Shown: positions 24,835-36,503 of the stretch, piece by piece
Numbering within the stretch: the stretch's first letter is position 1
Layout of the letters: the number at the start of each line of letters is the position of its first letter
From: Haematococcus lacustris
Taxonomy: Eukaryota; Chlorophyta; Chlorophyceae; Chlamydomonadales; Haematococcaceae
Assembly (NCBI GenBank): GCA_030144725.1
Contig: JASKMD010000008.1
Coordinates: 3,127,400 to 3,191,399, forward strand
Direction of reading: 5' to 3'
Length of the DNA stretch: 64,000 nucleotides
Notes under the pieces: model-generated
Told to the model about the DNA's origin: nothing
Seen by the model: the letters and a program-made list of their open reading frames with translations, nothing else
Database searches by the model: none
Program-made: the position numbers and the translations under genes

Positions 24835-27800
24835 TGCAGCAGCAGCAGCAGCAGCAGCAGCTGCAACAGCTTGACAGTCTCTGTCCCCAGGGTCAAGGCC
24901 AGTGGCTCCAGCCTGCAGGCTCATGGGGTGCACCGGGTTAGTAGGTGAATCACGGCTGACTCCACCAACACCCTGCTGCTTACAACTCCTACTCCTACTC
25001 CTACTCCTACCCCTTCCCCATACTCCTACTCCTCCAGCACCCTGCTGCATACTCCTCCTGCTCTTACTCCTACTCCTACTCCTCCACCACCCTCCTCCAC
25101 CACCCTGCTGCGTACTCAAGAACCCGGCCAGCAGCCCCTGCTGCTGCCCCCTGCTGCCTGGCTGCAGCTGGCGCGTGTGGCTGGGCTGCAGCAGCTGGAG
25201 CCAGGGGAGTGGCTGTGGCAGCAGGGTCAGCCCAGCAGCCACATGGCGGTGCTGCTGTCTGGCACTGTGAGCTGCTGGGCAGCGTCCACCAGCAGCCCTG
25301 GGGCGGCATTGACACGCTCAACCACCTTGGCAGGTGCGGGGAAGGGTAGGGAGTGCAGCAGGGGCAGTGGGTCAGCTGGGTCAGGAGGAGAGGTGGTGCC
25401 TGCGGAGGGCTGCAGACTGGCTGGTGAGCCACAGGGAGGAGGGCACAGGCTCTGCAGCGCTCATGCACACCACGCAGCACTCCAAGCAATTCCACGCCCG
25501 CCATGCAGCAGCCCCCCACTCCAACTCCGCCTTACCATGCCTTACCATGCCCACTGCGCTGCGTCACACTCTGATGCTGACATGTGCTGCTGTGTGCAGG
25601 TCAGCCGTCTTCCCTCTGCTCCACCCCCAAGACCAGGGACCAGCTGCGCACAGAGTTCCTAAGTCTTGGCCCTGACGCCCCTCTGGCCCCACCCACCCCC
25701 TCCCAGCCCCGATCCCACCGCAGTGAAGCAGGTCTGGCCGGCCGCATGACCCTGACGCCGGCCAGCAGCCTCTCCGGGGCCGCCTGCCAGCACAGCCCCG
25801 GCACCCCCCAGGCCTCCCTGCACATCAGCAAGAGCATGCGCCGCTTTAGAGAGGCCCAGTCCTTCAAGGTATAGCCCGGGCTGATGGCTGTGACTGCCTG
25901 CTCTGATGCTAGGGGGAGGGGCAGGGGCTCCGGGGGCAGGAGGTCGCCCACCCACCTGCCCGCACCCTGACCCTGACCCTGACCCTGACCCTGACCCTGA
26001 CCCTGACCCTGACCCTGACCCTGACCCTGACCCTGACCCTGACCCTGACCCTGACCCTGACCCTGGCACTTGGTCCACAGGAGGGGTCCGCCCTGAGCTC
26101 AGGTCCCTCAGCCGCCGCCTTCACGCCGGGCACCTTATCTGCCGCCCCCTCTGGCCGCCTGCTGCCCCCTACCCAGGACTCGGCCTCCCTGTCTGCAGCC
26201 AGCTTTACCCAGGTACGTGCAGCTGCAGGGCACATCCAGGCAGTGGGGGGCTGCAGGGGAGGCAGGGGCAGGGTCATGAGGCAGCCCAGCCTGGTCCTTG
26301 CGTAAGTGAAGCTCAGTGAGGTGAACAAGGCAAGCCCTGGTGCATGGGAGCATGCATTGTTGGTGGCCATGTTGCCAGCCGCAGTGGTCATGGCAGAGAT
26401 GGCAGTGGCAGTGCCTGCTGATACAGCGGTGGTGGAAGCCTTGTGGTGTACTCTGAGGGGTGAGGGGTGAGGAGGAGTGAGGGGTGAGGGGTGAGGAGGG
26501 GCGAGTAGGGGTGAATCTGAGCGCAGCTTGCTGACTGGATGAGGCAGCATATGGCCAGGTGATGGTGATGGGGCCCAGTAACACCTGACCAGGCGGCTGC
26601 ACACCTTGAGGCTGCACACCTTCAGGCTGCACACTAATGAGCTGGAACACTGGTTTGGGTCACACAGTGGCTGTCGCCTCTGCAGCTGCTGCCACTGCTG
26701 CTGCTGCTGCCGCTGCTGTTGCTCATGATGCTGCTGCTGGCAGAAGTAGTCATGGTTGTGGTTGTTGCTCTGCTGTAGGCGGGCTCCGTCCCTTTCTCCA
26801 AAGCCGCCCCAACCACTGGTGAGTAGACCAGGGCAGCCAGGCAGGCCCATGCTGCTGCATGACCACAGCAGGAGATGCCTGCTGCCACCCTGGCCAGCTG
26901 CCCCTGGCGAGTTAGTCAACTAGCTGTGTTAAGTTGGGCCATCTCGTTTTGGCTGCCACTGAACCTTTTCCAACCCAACCCAAAGCCTGTTGTGTGGGTG
27001 CCTTACACCCTGACCCACTGCCTGAACCTGACCTGGCCCTGACCCTACAATCAGGCTCTTTTCCAAGCCAGCATGGCACAATGTTAAATCTGACACAGCT
27101 TGCATGGGCCTTGGCAACACACCACCTTGACACAGGCTGCTGCTGGGTGATGGTTGGAAGGGCAGCGCAATCCCGCACGCTGCATTCCGCACCGCCACAC
27201 GTTTGCTTGCGGACATGGACCTGCTGCCATCGACGGGCGGTCCGCGCAGCCGGTACTGCCGGTGACGATGCAAACGATGCCAAGCCTGCAGCGCCGCCTG
27301 GCCACCTCACACCACCGCGCCGCGCCTCGCTGTGTCCGCGTGTGTGACAGGCGAGGTGCGCGCCCGGCTGGTCCGGTTGCTGGAGCAGCACCAGCAGCGG
27401 CGGGGCCGAGGTCTGACGCGGTCCCGCAGCCTGAACCCGGGAAAGGCGCTGGCGCGATTCCGCTCCGCCGTGAACTCCGTCATGGCTGCCCTGCGGACCC
27501 AGCGCCTGTTTAGACTGACTTCTGCTGCACCGACGCACGCCTTCGCCTCGCGAGTCTACAGGCAGCGTCACAAGTCGGTCAGCACAGGTGAAGAGTCCCT
27601 CGCCGCTGGGGCAGTGTGACCAAATCACCACCTGTGCGCATGCGGCCAAAAACGGCAAGATATATGACAGCACCGAGGCACCCACACCATTAGTCACAGT
27701 GTCTGGCAGGGCAAGCTGCTGCCGCCGCTGCCAATGCCATTTTATCTGCGGTTCCCGCCGCCACCGCTGCCGCTGCCACTGCTGCCCCACTGCCACCCCT

Positions 27801-30800
27801 TCTGCTGCCCAGCTGGCAGCCCATCAGTAGGCCCGCCCACCCACCCTCCCCCGCTGTCCCGCTGCAGGCATGCGGGCATGTGTAAGCGCCGGAGCCAACA
27901 ACCCCCGCTGGGCCAGGGCCGCCCAGCGGCACCGACCCGCCGATACAGGCTTGCTCGGTGAAGCCTTGGAGGAGGGAGTGCTGCTGGCGGCGGCTCGGGC
28001 AGAGGAGGGGCAGCGGGGCTGGCAGGCCGGATGCGCTAGCAGACGCTTGCGCAGCTCACTGGGGTTGCCCGGTGCGGGGGAGGGGGGAGGAGGGGGGGAG
28101 GTCGGCGTGGAGGCTGTCAGCAAGGTTGGGTCCAGGGAGTCAGAGGCAGGGCTTGGTGGAGAGGGAGGTGCTGAGGGGGAGGGCGAGGGGGGAGAGGGGG
28201 AGGGGGGAGGTGTGAGTGGGGTGGCGGTGGGGGGTGGGGTGGCTGCTGGGCAGCAGTCCAGGGGATCTCATCATGCAGTCAGGTTTGCTGCAGAGGGGCC
28301 CCTGGGTGAGGCAGCACAGGGGGAGGCAGCACAGGGGGAGGCAGCACAGGGGGAGGCATCTGCAGCAGGAGGCTATCAGCGGAGTCAGGAGGGGGAGGAG
28401 GAGCAGCAGCAGCCGGGCGGTGAGGAGGCTGGTGGCAGCACTGGCAACAGCCCACCCTGCCCAGCCAGTGTGGCAGCCCCTGCAGCCGCAGCGGACCCTG
28501 CAGCAGTGGCATCAGGGACACCAGGAGCAGAGCACAGCAGCCTGCTGCCTGCTGACCTGAGCACTGCTCCGCCCCTGACCAGCAATGACGGCCAGGGGCG
28601 TCCTGAAAGGGATGAGCCTGCATTGACACCCCCGCACCCCCCTGCCCCCCCTGCTGCTGCTCCCTCCCCTGCTCTCCCCCGCCTGGCCCGCTCTCGCCCT
28701 ACTGGGCTGGGGCTGCTGGCCCTGCAGCGCATGATGACCAGCCTGCAGCGCAGCCGGCAGCAGCAGGAGGGGCAGGCAGCGCCCGAGGTGGTGCTGCAAG
28801 CTGGCCGGGCTATGACTCAGAAAGTGCTGATGGCGTCTGAGGTAAAGCTGGGGCAAAGGCAAGGGGAGAGGGAGAAGGGGGCAGGGGCGGGGAAGAGGGG
28901 GGGGAGGGACCAAGGGCGTGGAAGAGGGAAGAGGGCAGGGAAGGGAGCAGGGGAGAGGGAGGGAGGGGGTCAGGGACAGGGTCAGTCGCCCCGCCCACTG
29001 AGTACCTCAGCATCTAGCTGTGCCCAGCCGCCCTGCACCTGCCCCACTGCTCCTGCATGCACCACCTTAACCCCGCTGCTGCCGAGCTGCTGCTCCCATC
29101 CGCCTCCCCTGCTGCCACCAGGTGTCTCGCCTGGTGGAGCTGTCCCAATTGCCCTCCGAGCTGCAGGCTGAGGTGCACGCTGTGGCAGCGCTGATGGTCA
29201 GCACAGCCCTGGCCCCCTCGAACCCAACACCCACTCCTAACCTGTCCCGCTCCCCTGCCCCTCCGCCCCTCGCGCAGCCCTGCCTAGCTGACGCTGCGCC
29301 AGAGCCTGACACAGCGGGGAGTGAGGAGGGGCCTGGAGGGGGGCAGGGGAGCCAGGCAGCATCCATCACTGGCTACCCGGTCGCCCCCTTGCCCACCCCC
29401 TGCCCCCGTGCCCCTGGCTCCCCTGACCCTCCCCCGGGCGCTGCCAGCAGTCCCTGCCTGCCCCCTGCCCCCGTGCCTGCCCCCGCTGAGCTGCAAGAGG
29501 CCCTGCGGGCGCTGCCCCTGCTGCTGGGCTGCTGCCAGGCAGGGGACTGGCTCGGGGAGGCGGCGCTGCTGCCGGCCTGGGGCAGCCCCCCCTCCCCCCT
29601 GACTGGCTGTGGAGCGCTGGCCATCACAGCCACCACCTGCCTCACCCTCACCCCGGCCCAGGCGCTGGACGCCCTCAGAGCAGTGTGTGGTGGGTGGGTG
29701 GGCCGGCCAAGGCCCTGCTGGGGTACTTGGGGGGCAGGGAGGGAGCGGGCTCACGCCCCTGGTGCCCTGCTGTGCCCTCCCACCATCACTATCGCCATCA
29801 CCATACTCGCCATCACCATACTCACCATCACCATACTCATCACCATTTTCACCACACTCGTCTAGGATGCCGTCATTGACAACAACGCCCCTTGACAACG
29901 CTGCGATGAGTGTACCCTGCCATGGCTCTGTGGCTGCAGCCTCTCCCTCCCCTCCCTCCCCTCCCTCCATCACTTACGTGCCCCTGCCCATAGTAGGCTT
30001 AGGAATAGACCCTAACCCTAACCGCAACCAGTACTTGGGCTTGCCTTAACCCTCACCTTGATCCTAACCGCAACCGGTAGTTGCCCCTGTCCAGCAGAGC
30101 CTCTCTCCATCCCTCTGCTGCCGCCAGCACCCCTGGCCCACCACAGGGCTGGGTCACACCCGCACCACTGAGGGGTCACACCCGCTGGCCCCTGTGGCTG
30201 GCCCCACACTGTGAGAGGTTGAGGCAGTACACCGGCGCTAGGGTTAGGTTCAGGGGCAGTCACCCAACCCACACCGCAACAGACCTGATGAACAACTGGT
30301 CGACTGGCTGGATGCACCCTGTGGCCTCCCCTGATTGCTGCCCTCCCTTATCACCCTTATCACTCGTATTGCACAGCTCAAGGGGCCAAGAGAGCCCTCC
30401 ACCAGGTCAGCATGTCACTCTGTGGGCCGACCATGGGCTGCTGCATGAGTGTGTATGCCCTGCCTGCCTTGCTGCTGCCGGTGCAGTCGCTGCCAGCCCA
30501 GAGTTCAAGGTGCAGCCAGCCCAATTTGCCCCAGGCCCCAGCCCTGCCTCGCCTGCCCCCCCACCCTCTGCCGTGTTCACTGACCTGCACCTGATGCGCC
30601 TGTCAGCCAAGCTGCCGGGGGAACACACCCTCAGCGAGGCTGCCTGCCTGGTGTTTTATCTTAGCTGCGTACCCAGTTTCAGCCAGCTCAGCTTTGAGCT
30701 GCGCAGCCGCCTGGCGCGGACACTCCTGCCCGACAGCTTCCGACCTGGGGAAGTGGTGTTTCGACAGGGCGACATGTCGCATGCTATGTACCTGGTGAGG

Positions 30801-33800
30801 CGGGGCGGGGCGGGGCGGGGCGGGGCGGGGCGGGGCGGGGCGGGGCGGGGCGGGGCGGGGCGGGGCGGGGCGGCCTCATCGTCCCTGCCCTAATATGTTG
30901 CAGGTTGTATCGGGCACGATGGCAAGCTTTGCAAAGCCAGCATCTGAGCAAAAGTCTAAAACGGCATCGCCTGGCGGAGCTGTTGCCACCTCAGACACTC
31001 AGCCGCAAACCACCCCGACACGACGCCAGCTCTCAAGCAGGCTAGGCGCTGCCAGTGAAGTGATGGGGGTAACCTTCGCGTCGCCACAAGGGGGGCTGAG
31101 CCCGGCGACGCCCTCGCCTACGGCAAGTGCCCGACCAACATCGTCGCCCACGAAAAGCCGCGCAAGCCGGGTTGCCTCTATGCCCGCTTCGCTCCTTCAG
31201 CAGCGAGCTGCGATGGCATCGCCCGCAACCCCGCCGCCTATGGGCTCGCCAATCGAGGTGCGCTGCACGGGTGTGATGTGATGTGTGACGCGCGTCAGTG
31301 ACATCGATGGCATTGTGCCAAACATCAGGTTGCTACTGCCACCCCGCAACCTAACGGGGAGGTAGGGTTAGGCTGTGGCAACCAGGCTGCAGCACTCAAG
31401 GAATTCATGTAGTTAGTGCAGTAGTTCCGGCGAAATCGACAGCCTTCCGCGCACGATTCTCAGCGCGGCGCGCATCGCCCGCACTGCCATTGTAATGTAT
31501 TCGCCTGCGCAGGGAGGCGCGGCCGCACTGCGGGCTAAGCACCAGCAAGCGCAGGGCCTGGCTGTTGGCCGAGGCAAAGGCGGCACCGCGGTGACAGCGA
31601 CGCACTACGTGGCAGCCAGCCGCATGGCGACGGTGAGCGCAGGCGGACAACCGCTGATGCAGGGCAGGGACGCCCCTGCAAGGTGCCGCAGGGGGTTGAC
31701 TCGGACCTGCCACCTCCCGGATATGCCACGCTATGCCGTGCCCCTAAGTAATGCACCTTGCCAGAGGTCTACGCACTGCACCTCAAGCCACCCTCGACCC
31801 CGCCATGGCAGCCTTAGGCTGTCAGAGCCAGCGGCAACTTCAGCCCAGCGACGTGCAGTTGGTGCTGTGGAGGAGGGGCACGGGGTGCTTGCGTATTGCA
31901 AGTAATTAGCCTTGCTGGCCCTGACCCTGTGCGCTGCCCTGTTGCAATGCTGACGACCTGCTGCCACACTGCTCCTGCGCTTGCTGCTGCCGCTGCTGCT
32001 GCTGCTGCTCCTGCGCTTGCTGCTGCCGCTGCTGCTGCTGCTTCTGCTGCTGCTGCTGCTGCATTGCAGTTCATCCACCAAGGCCTGCCCAGCCTGCCGC
32101 CTGAGGGGCAGCAGCAAGGCAAGCCTGAGGCGGTACAGCTCTACACAGCTCAGCAGGTACCCTGTGTGTGGTCAGCACAGGCAGCGGTACTCCAGCCTCC
32201 TTGTAGCCATGTGCAGCAGCTGCCTGCATGCCTGCGCCCTGCAGCCACATGCTTGCATGTCCATGCTCCGTTCTTGTGTGTGTTTGCATGCAGTTTACGC
32301 GAATGGAGTGGCTGTATGGTGGGCTGAAGCAGTTCTTTGGGCCGGGCAGGACGGTGGGCGAGGCAGAGCTGCTGGGCCATACAGGTGCACTGCCCCCCGC
32401 TGCTGCCCTGCATGACCCTCCCTGAGCAGGTGTCCCGGAGCAGCCCAGAGACCCCCCGCCCCCACCCACTGCTGCTCCCCCCTCTATACCCACATACTGC
32501 ACCCAGAGCCGGACCCAGAGCCTCCCGCCCTCGAGCCCACTGCTGCTCCACCCCAGCCAGAACACAGTCAGGGTCTGGGGCCCCATGCGGGCATGACTTG
32601 GACAGAGCAGCTGCTGTGGGCGCGAGGGGGGTGGCACACTGGCACCTGGGGCCTCAGCCGCCTGGACGCTCTGCTGCCATGCGCCACAGGGATCTGCCTC
32701 GGTGCGCTGGGTGTGGGTGCTGGTGCAGGGCTGGAGGGGCTGCAGGAGGGCGCTAAGACAACCCGCCGCCGCCTGGCCTCGGTGCTGGCTCTGGCGCCCT
32801 GCTGCGTCCTCAAGCTCAGCCTCAACATGGTGTGACCAGGGCAGGGGCAGGGGCAGGGGCAGGGGCAGGGGCAGGGGCAGGGGCAGGGGCAGGGGCAGGG
32901 GCAGGGGCAGGGGCAGGGGCAGGGGCAGGGGCAGGGGCAGGGGCAGGGGCAGGGGCAGGGGCAGGGGCAGGGGCAGGGGCAGGGGCAGGGGCAGCGGCGG
33001 GGGCGGGGGCGGGGGCAGGGCAGGGCAGGGGCAGGGGCAGGGGCGGGGGCAAGGGCAGGGGCAGGGGTGGTAAACCCTGTAAGTAGGGGAGGGCAGCTTC
33101 CTGTAGTCAGCAAAAACTACGCTAAAGTACGCAAAATCGCAGGTGAAAGGTCATTTTTTAGTGCAGTACGAGGTAGTGCAACTTGCAAAGCGACCATTTC
33201 ATAGCGCAAACCGACCTCTAAAACATGGCATTTTATAGCGCGAAAACTTAAGGCACTGGTGCTCACACCATTGCAAAGCCACATGGGCTGTGCGTGGACA
33301 CCCGTAACATTGGACACGGCGAAGCCCTGACCTGCGTCCTCTTACCCTATACGCCTGCTCAGTACCGGGAGGTGGTGCTGGAGTCGCGGCGCCAGGAGCT
33401 GCAGGTTAAGCTGCGCTTCCTCATGAGCCTGGAGCCATGCAGGGGATTGAAGCAGCAGGTGACCTGCCCCCTACCCCTGCCCCTATCACCTTGACTCACC
33501 TTACCTTTCCCCTTCATCCTTGCCCTTCGCCCTGTACCTGTACCCCTCACCCGTACCCCGTACCCCCTACCCCCTACCACCTTGCCCTTACCCCTACCAC
33601 CACCCACTGACCAGGGTTGCCATGCCATGCCTGGCTGCAGGTGTTGATGGAGGTGGAGGCTGCGCTGGTGTGGCTCACTGCACCGCGTGGAGCCGTGCTG
33701 CAGCGCCAGGGCCAGCCCCTGCACGGCCTCTACTTCATCAAGGAAGGCTGCATCGCCCTGTACCAGGTCAGCCTGCGTGCCCTGCAGCCAGCACGCCGCC

Positions 33801-36434
33801 TGTTCCCCAGGCAAAGCCAAGGCTGGACTGCGCACACACCAACAGTGCAGCCAGGCCAGCAGCTCAAGCCAACGGCCTGCATTTCAATCTCACTCTCACC
33901 CTCACGCTCACTCCGATCCTGTCATTTTGTTATAGACGAGCCGCTAGATTGCACAGGGTGTGACCCGCCCTGACCCGCCCTGACCCGCCCCCCCTGACTT
34001 CACCCACGCCCCTCTCCTCCCTCCTAGGCCCCGACCCGCACCAGCACCGCCACCGTCCTAGCTCAGCACCAGGCAGCCAGCAGGCGGCGCCACCAGGACG
34101 GTGCTCAGGCGCTGTCAGCCGACCCCACCGCCTCCCTCCCGCTCCCTCCCCGCCTCCTGCACAGCAGCAGCAGCCGCTCCACATCCCTGCAGCCGGGCAG
34201 GGGCAGCAGCATGATGCCAGCCACAGCACAGAAGGCTCAGGGCCGAACAGGGGCAGCAGGAGGTGGTGAGGGGGGGGAGGCGGGAGCGGCGGGAGCAGGT
34301 GAGCCTGGCTGCCTCCAACCACCAACAGCTTGCTCCTGCCTGCTGCCGCTAGCCTCCCGCCATGCTGCCTTGCACAGCCCCCTGCCCCCAGCCTGCAATG
34401 CTCCACGGCCCAGCTGTTGACGGCTGTGGCGGCACTCAACCACTTCCCTCCCCCCCCCCACCCTACTCACCCCCTCCCCTCCCCCCCCCCCCCACCCACC
34501 AACCCACCCACCCCGCTCACCCTAGCCACCCCCCCCCGCATGTCATCTCCCTCTATGCCCCACCCCTACCCATCCTGACAACCCTCCCACCCTCACCTCT
34601 CACTCCCCCTCACGCCTCCCCCTCCTCAGCCAGTCCCCCCCTGCGCTGCCCCCCTCCCCCCCTGCTGCCCCTCACCCCCCTGCCTGTGTGCTGTGCTGCC
34701 GGTGCGTCAGGAGGCAGCATCAGCCGGCTGCAGGCGCTGTTCCGCCTACCTGGCTCAGGGGGCAGTGTGGAGGCGCAGCCCCTGCCCCCTGGCCTGCCCC
34801 TGCACACGGCACTGCGCCAGGTCAGCCTGCTGGGGCCCAGCGACAGCTTCGGGGAGGATGCCCTGCAGGGGGGCGTGCACACGGTGGGTCAAGGGGGGGG
34901 GGGGGTAAGCTGGCCTGGGGGGGAGGGGGGGGCCCCGGTCGGCGAGTGAACAAGTCAGCAGACAGGCTGGCGGGTAGGTTGGGGCGTGGGGGATTGGGCA
35001 GGGGGTGGGGGCATGGGCTGAGGGGCTGAGGGGCGGGTAGAGGCCCTAATGGCAGGAGGCTGGGGGCTAGAGGCTGGGCTAGGTAGGGGGGGTGGGGGTG
35101 GGGGGGTGGGCTAGGTAGCCAGGTCCCAGTGGGCTGTAGGGCTGAAGATGTGGGGAGGCCTTCCAGCACCTTCTGGCCACCTTCCGGCCACCTTCCGGCC
35201 ACCTTCCGGCCACCTTCTGGCCATCTTCCTGGTCTGCTGGGCTGTGCAGGTGACGGCAGTGGCTGAGTCTCCCTGCAGCCTTGCCTGGCTGCGGCCCGCT
35301 GCCCTGAGCAGTCTGGAGGCCAGTGGGCTGGAGGTGCTGCTGCGGCAGTGCCGGCAGCGCGGGGCGTTCCGGGCGGCTAGAGCGCAGTGCGGGCCGGACC
35401 AGTGGCAGGGCCTGCTGCCTGACCGGCTGGCCGGGGACGGGTCGGACGGGGCTGTGCAGGCCATGCAGGCGGCAGCCGCACTGTCAAAGGTCCCGCGCCG
35501 CCCAGGCAAGCCAGGAGCAAGGGGAGGGGTGTGGGGGGGCTGGTAGGGCGGCAGGCAGGTGTGTATGGACTGAGGTGGACAGGAATGGTACCGGCGAGGA
35601 CGAGGGGCCGGCAAGGGGATGTCCTGGATCCTAGGCGTGGCCCTGCTCGGGGTGCCAGTTGCTGCTGCTGCCTGACACGGGTGGGGTGGGGTGGGGTGGG
35701 GTGGGGTGGGGTGGGGTGGGGTGGGGTGGGGTGGGGTGGGGTGGGGTGGGGTGGGGTGGGGTGGGGTGGGGTGGGGTGGGGTGGGGTGGGGTGGGGTGGG
35801 GTGGCCGATGGTCAGGGTGTGGGAAAATGCTGTCCTTGTGGCGTGTATGAGATGCGGTTTGCCCCTGTAAGAGCAGCCAGAGCTGCCTGCTGCCTCCACA
35901 GGCACTGCAGGCCAGGGCAGTGCGGGGCGCTGCCAGGACTCACACCCTGTGCAGGGGCCTCAGTACAGCCAGGTGCGTCGGCAGCAGCTGAGGCAGTGTT
36001 GCTGACAGTCCTGAACCTGACTATGACCTGACCCTGACCCTGGCCCTGGCCCTGGCCCTGACCCTGACCCTGACCCTGACCCTGACCCTGACCCTGGCCC
36101 TGACCCTGACCCTGACCCTGACCCTGACCCTGACCCTGACCCTGACCCTGACCCTGACCCTGACCCTCCTGCCCTTGGGGCCTCTGGCCCTGTTGCTTGC
36201 AGCCCACTCGGCGTGGTCGCTACAGCCTGCTGGTGCACCGGGACTCTCAGTTCAGGCTGGACCACAAGGTAAGGCAGCCAGGCGCCTGCCAGGCGGTAGC
36301 GGGGGTACCAGGCCAGGCAAGGGGTGCGTCAGTCAGGCTGTGTCAGAAGGCCTGCTGCTCCTACCTGCACTGCCCACGCCTTGCATGGCATCGTGCTTGC
36401 ATGGCAGGTGTATGACAGCTGGGTGGCCAGCCTC

Positions 36435-36469
<35 letters not shown>

Positions 36470-36503
36470 GCAGCAGCAGCAGCAGCAGCTGGTGACGCCC
36501 TGA
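22188..36503 (+). CDS. EF-hand and triple cyclic-nucleotide-binding-domain protein, about 25 exons, about 1700 aa
   Basis: Modelled exons are 22188-22258, 22330-22374, 22488-22539, 24099-24214, 24552-24636, ~25132-25333, 25600-25868, 26081-26212, 26779-26818, 27351-27587, 27868-28841, 29122-29682, ~30516-30794, 30904-31257, 31513-31632, 32070-32156, 32294-32384, 32507-32829, 33363-33458, 33641-33766, 34028-34298, 34711-34883, 35250-35489, 36203-36268 and 36408-36503; all phases agree. EF-hand loops are DIDQSGSIEFGE (residues 22-33) and DGDGSRSIDWPE (58-69). CNBD1 is LEPGEWLWQQGQPSSHMAVL...SGTV (~25200) with DWLGEAALLP (~29550); CNBD2 is FRPGEVVFRQGDMSHAMYLV...SGTM (30740-30920) with RTVGEAELLG (~32355); CNBD3 is PRGAVLQRQGQPLHGLYFIKEG (~33690) with DSFGEDALQG (~34850). 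Each CNBD is split by a long low-complexity insert, and none keeps the phosphate-binding Arg. The protein ends in poly-Gln (36440-36490). A Ca2+-sensing scaffold, perhaps ciliary, is a guess. The least certain exon starts are 25132 and 30516. Confidence 0.8.
22985..23800 (-). pseudogene. Fanzor/TnpB-like nuclease remnant, copy A, antisense inside a CNBD-gene intron
   Basis: On the minus strand, KMRLHCAQEKVLERYFKK (23737-23795) is followed by a gtggga...ccatgcag intron (about 23599-23736). Then come RKQLVVFFGNAGIGTRGGWG and VVTVDEFRTSRVSS (Glu codon 23393-23395), and PQPCEEELDRSKPARLEGW. A frameshift near 23303 leads into PQPGQVQNRLLRSAW, VRGLMWCP and KWVDRDCNAALNLQ (23138-23165), ending about PKAQAQQ. 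DRDxNAAxN is the RuvC-III signature of TnpB/Fanzor RNA-guided nucleases. FFGN sits where TnpB has its RuvC-II Glu, and the next candidate Glu (VDEF) lies 44 residues further on, as described for the rearranged Fanzor site. The N-terminal domains are absent. It lies in the 22540-24098 intron. Confidence 0.78.
24751..24862. repeat. (CAG)n tract
   Basis: About 36 CAG units with one TAG and two CTG interruptions. The Gln frame is closed by the TAG. It probably lies in the intron after the exon ending at 24636. Confidence 0.9.
25965..26066. repeat. (CCCTGA)n hexamer array before a splice acceptor
   Basis: About 17 perfect copies of CCCTGA, ending 15 bp before the acceptor cttggtccacag (26080) of the next CNBD-gene exon. 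Confidence 0.95.
30800..30873. repeat. (CGGGG)n array directly after a splice donor
   Basis: About 14 copies begin 5 nt after the donor at 30795 (MYL|gtgagg) and fill most of the 109-bp intron between the two exons that encode ...GDMSHAMYL and VVSGTM of CNBD2. Confidence 0.95.
31975..32064. repeat. (CTG)n-rich tract before an acceptor
   Basis: CTG repeats interrupted by CTCCTGCGCTTGCTGCCG units end at the gcattgcag acceptor (32069) of the FIHQGLPSLPPEG exon. Confidence 0.85.
32837..33066. repeat. (GGGGCA)n hexamer array just after a splice donor
   Basis: About 36 units of GGGGCA, with GGGGGC variants near the right end. It starts 7 nt after the donor at 32830 (KLSLNM|gtgtga), and its G-rich strand is the sense strand. 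Confidence 0.95.
35683..35803. repeat. (GGGGT)n array in a CNBD-gene intron
   Basis: About 24 perfect copies of GTGGG, G-rich on the sense strand, in the intron 35490-36202. The same intron holds a (CCCTGA)n array at its 3' end. Confidence 0.95.
36026..36168. repeat. (CCCTGA)n/(CCCTGG)n array before the penultimate exon
   Basis: About 24 hexamers, mostly CCCTGA with CCCTGG variants, ending 34 bp before the acceptor gttgcttgcag of the 36203 exon. It is the same unit as the array at 25965-26066 in the same gene. Confidence 0.93.

Noticed and set aside
24677..24948. Poly-Ala or poly-Ser domain from the CAG tract
   Set aside because: It is downstream of a good donor (24637), and the Gln frame has a stop. 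An intron is the simpler reading, though retention cannot be excluded.
27870..29171. Single-exon 433-codon gene
   Set aside because: The phases and the CNBD blocks on either side show that it is an internal low-complexity exon (27868-28841) of the EF-hand/CNBD gene; the rest of the frame is intron.
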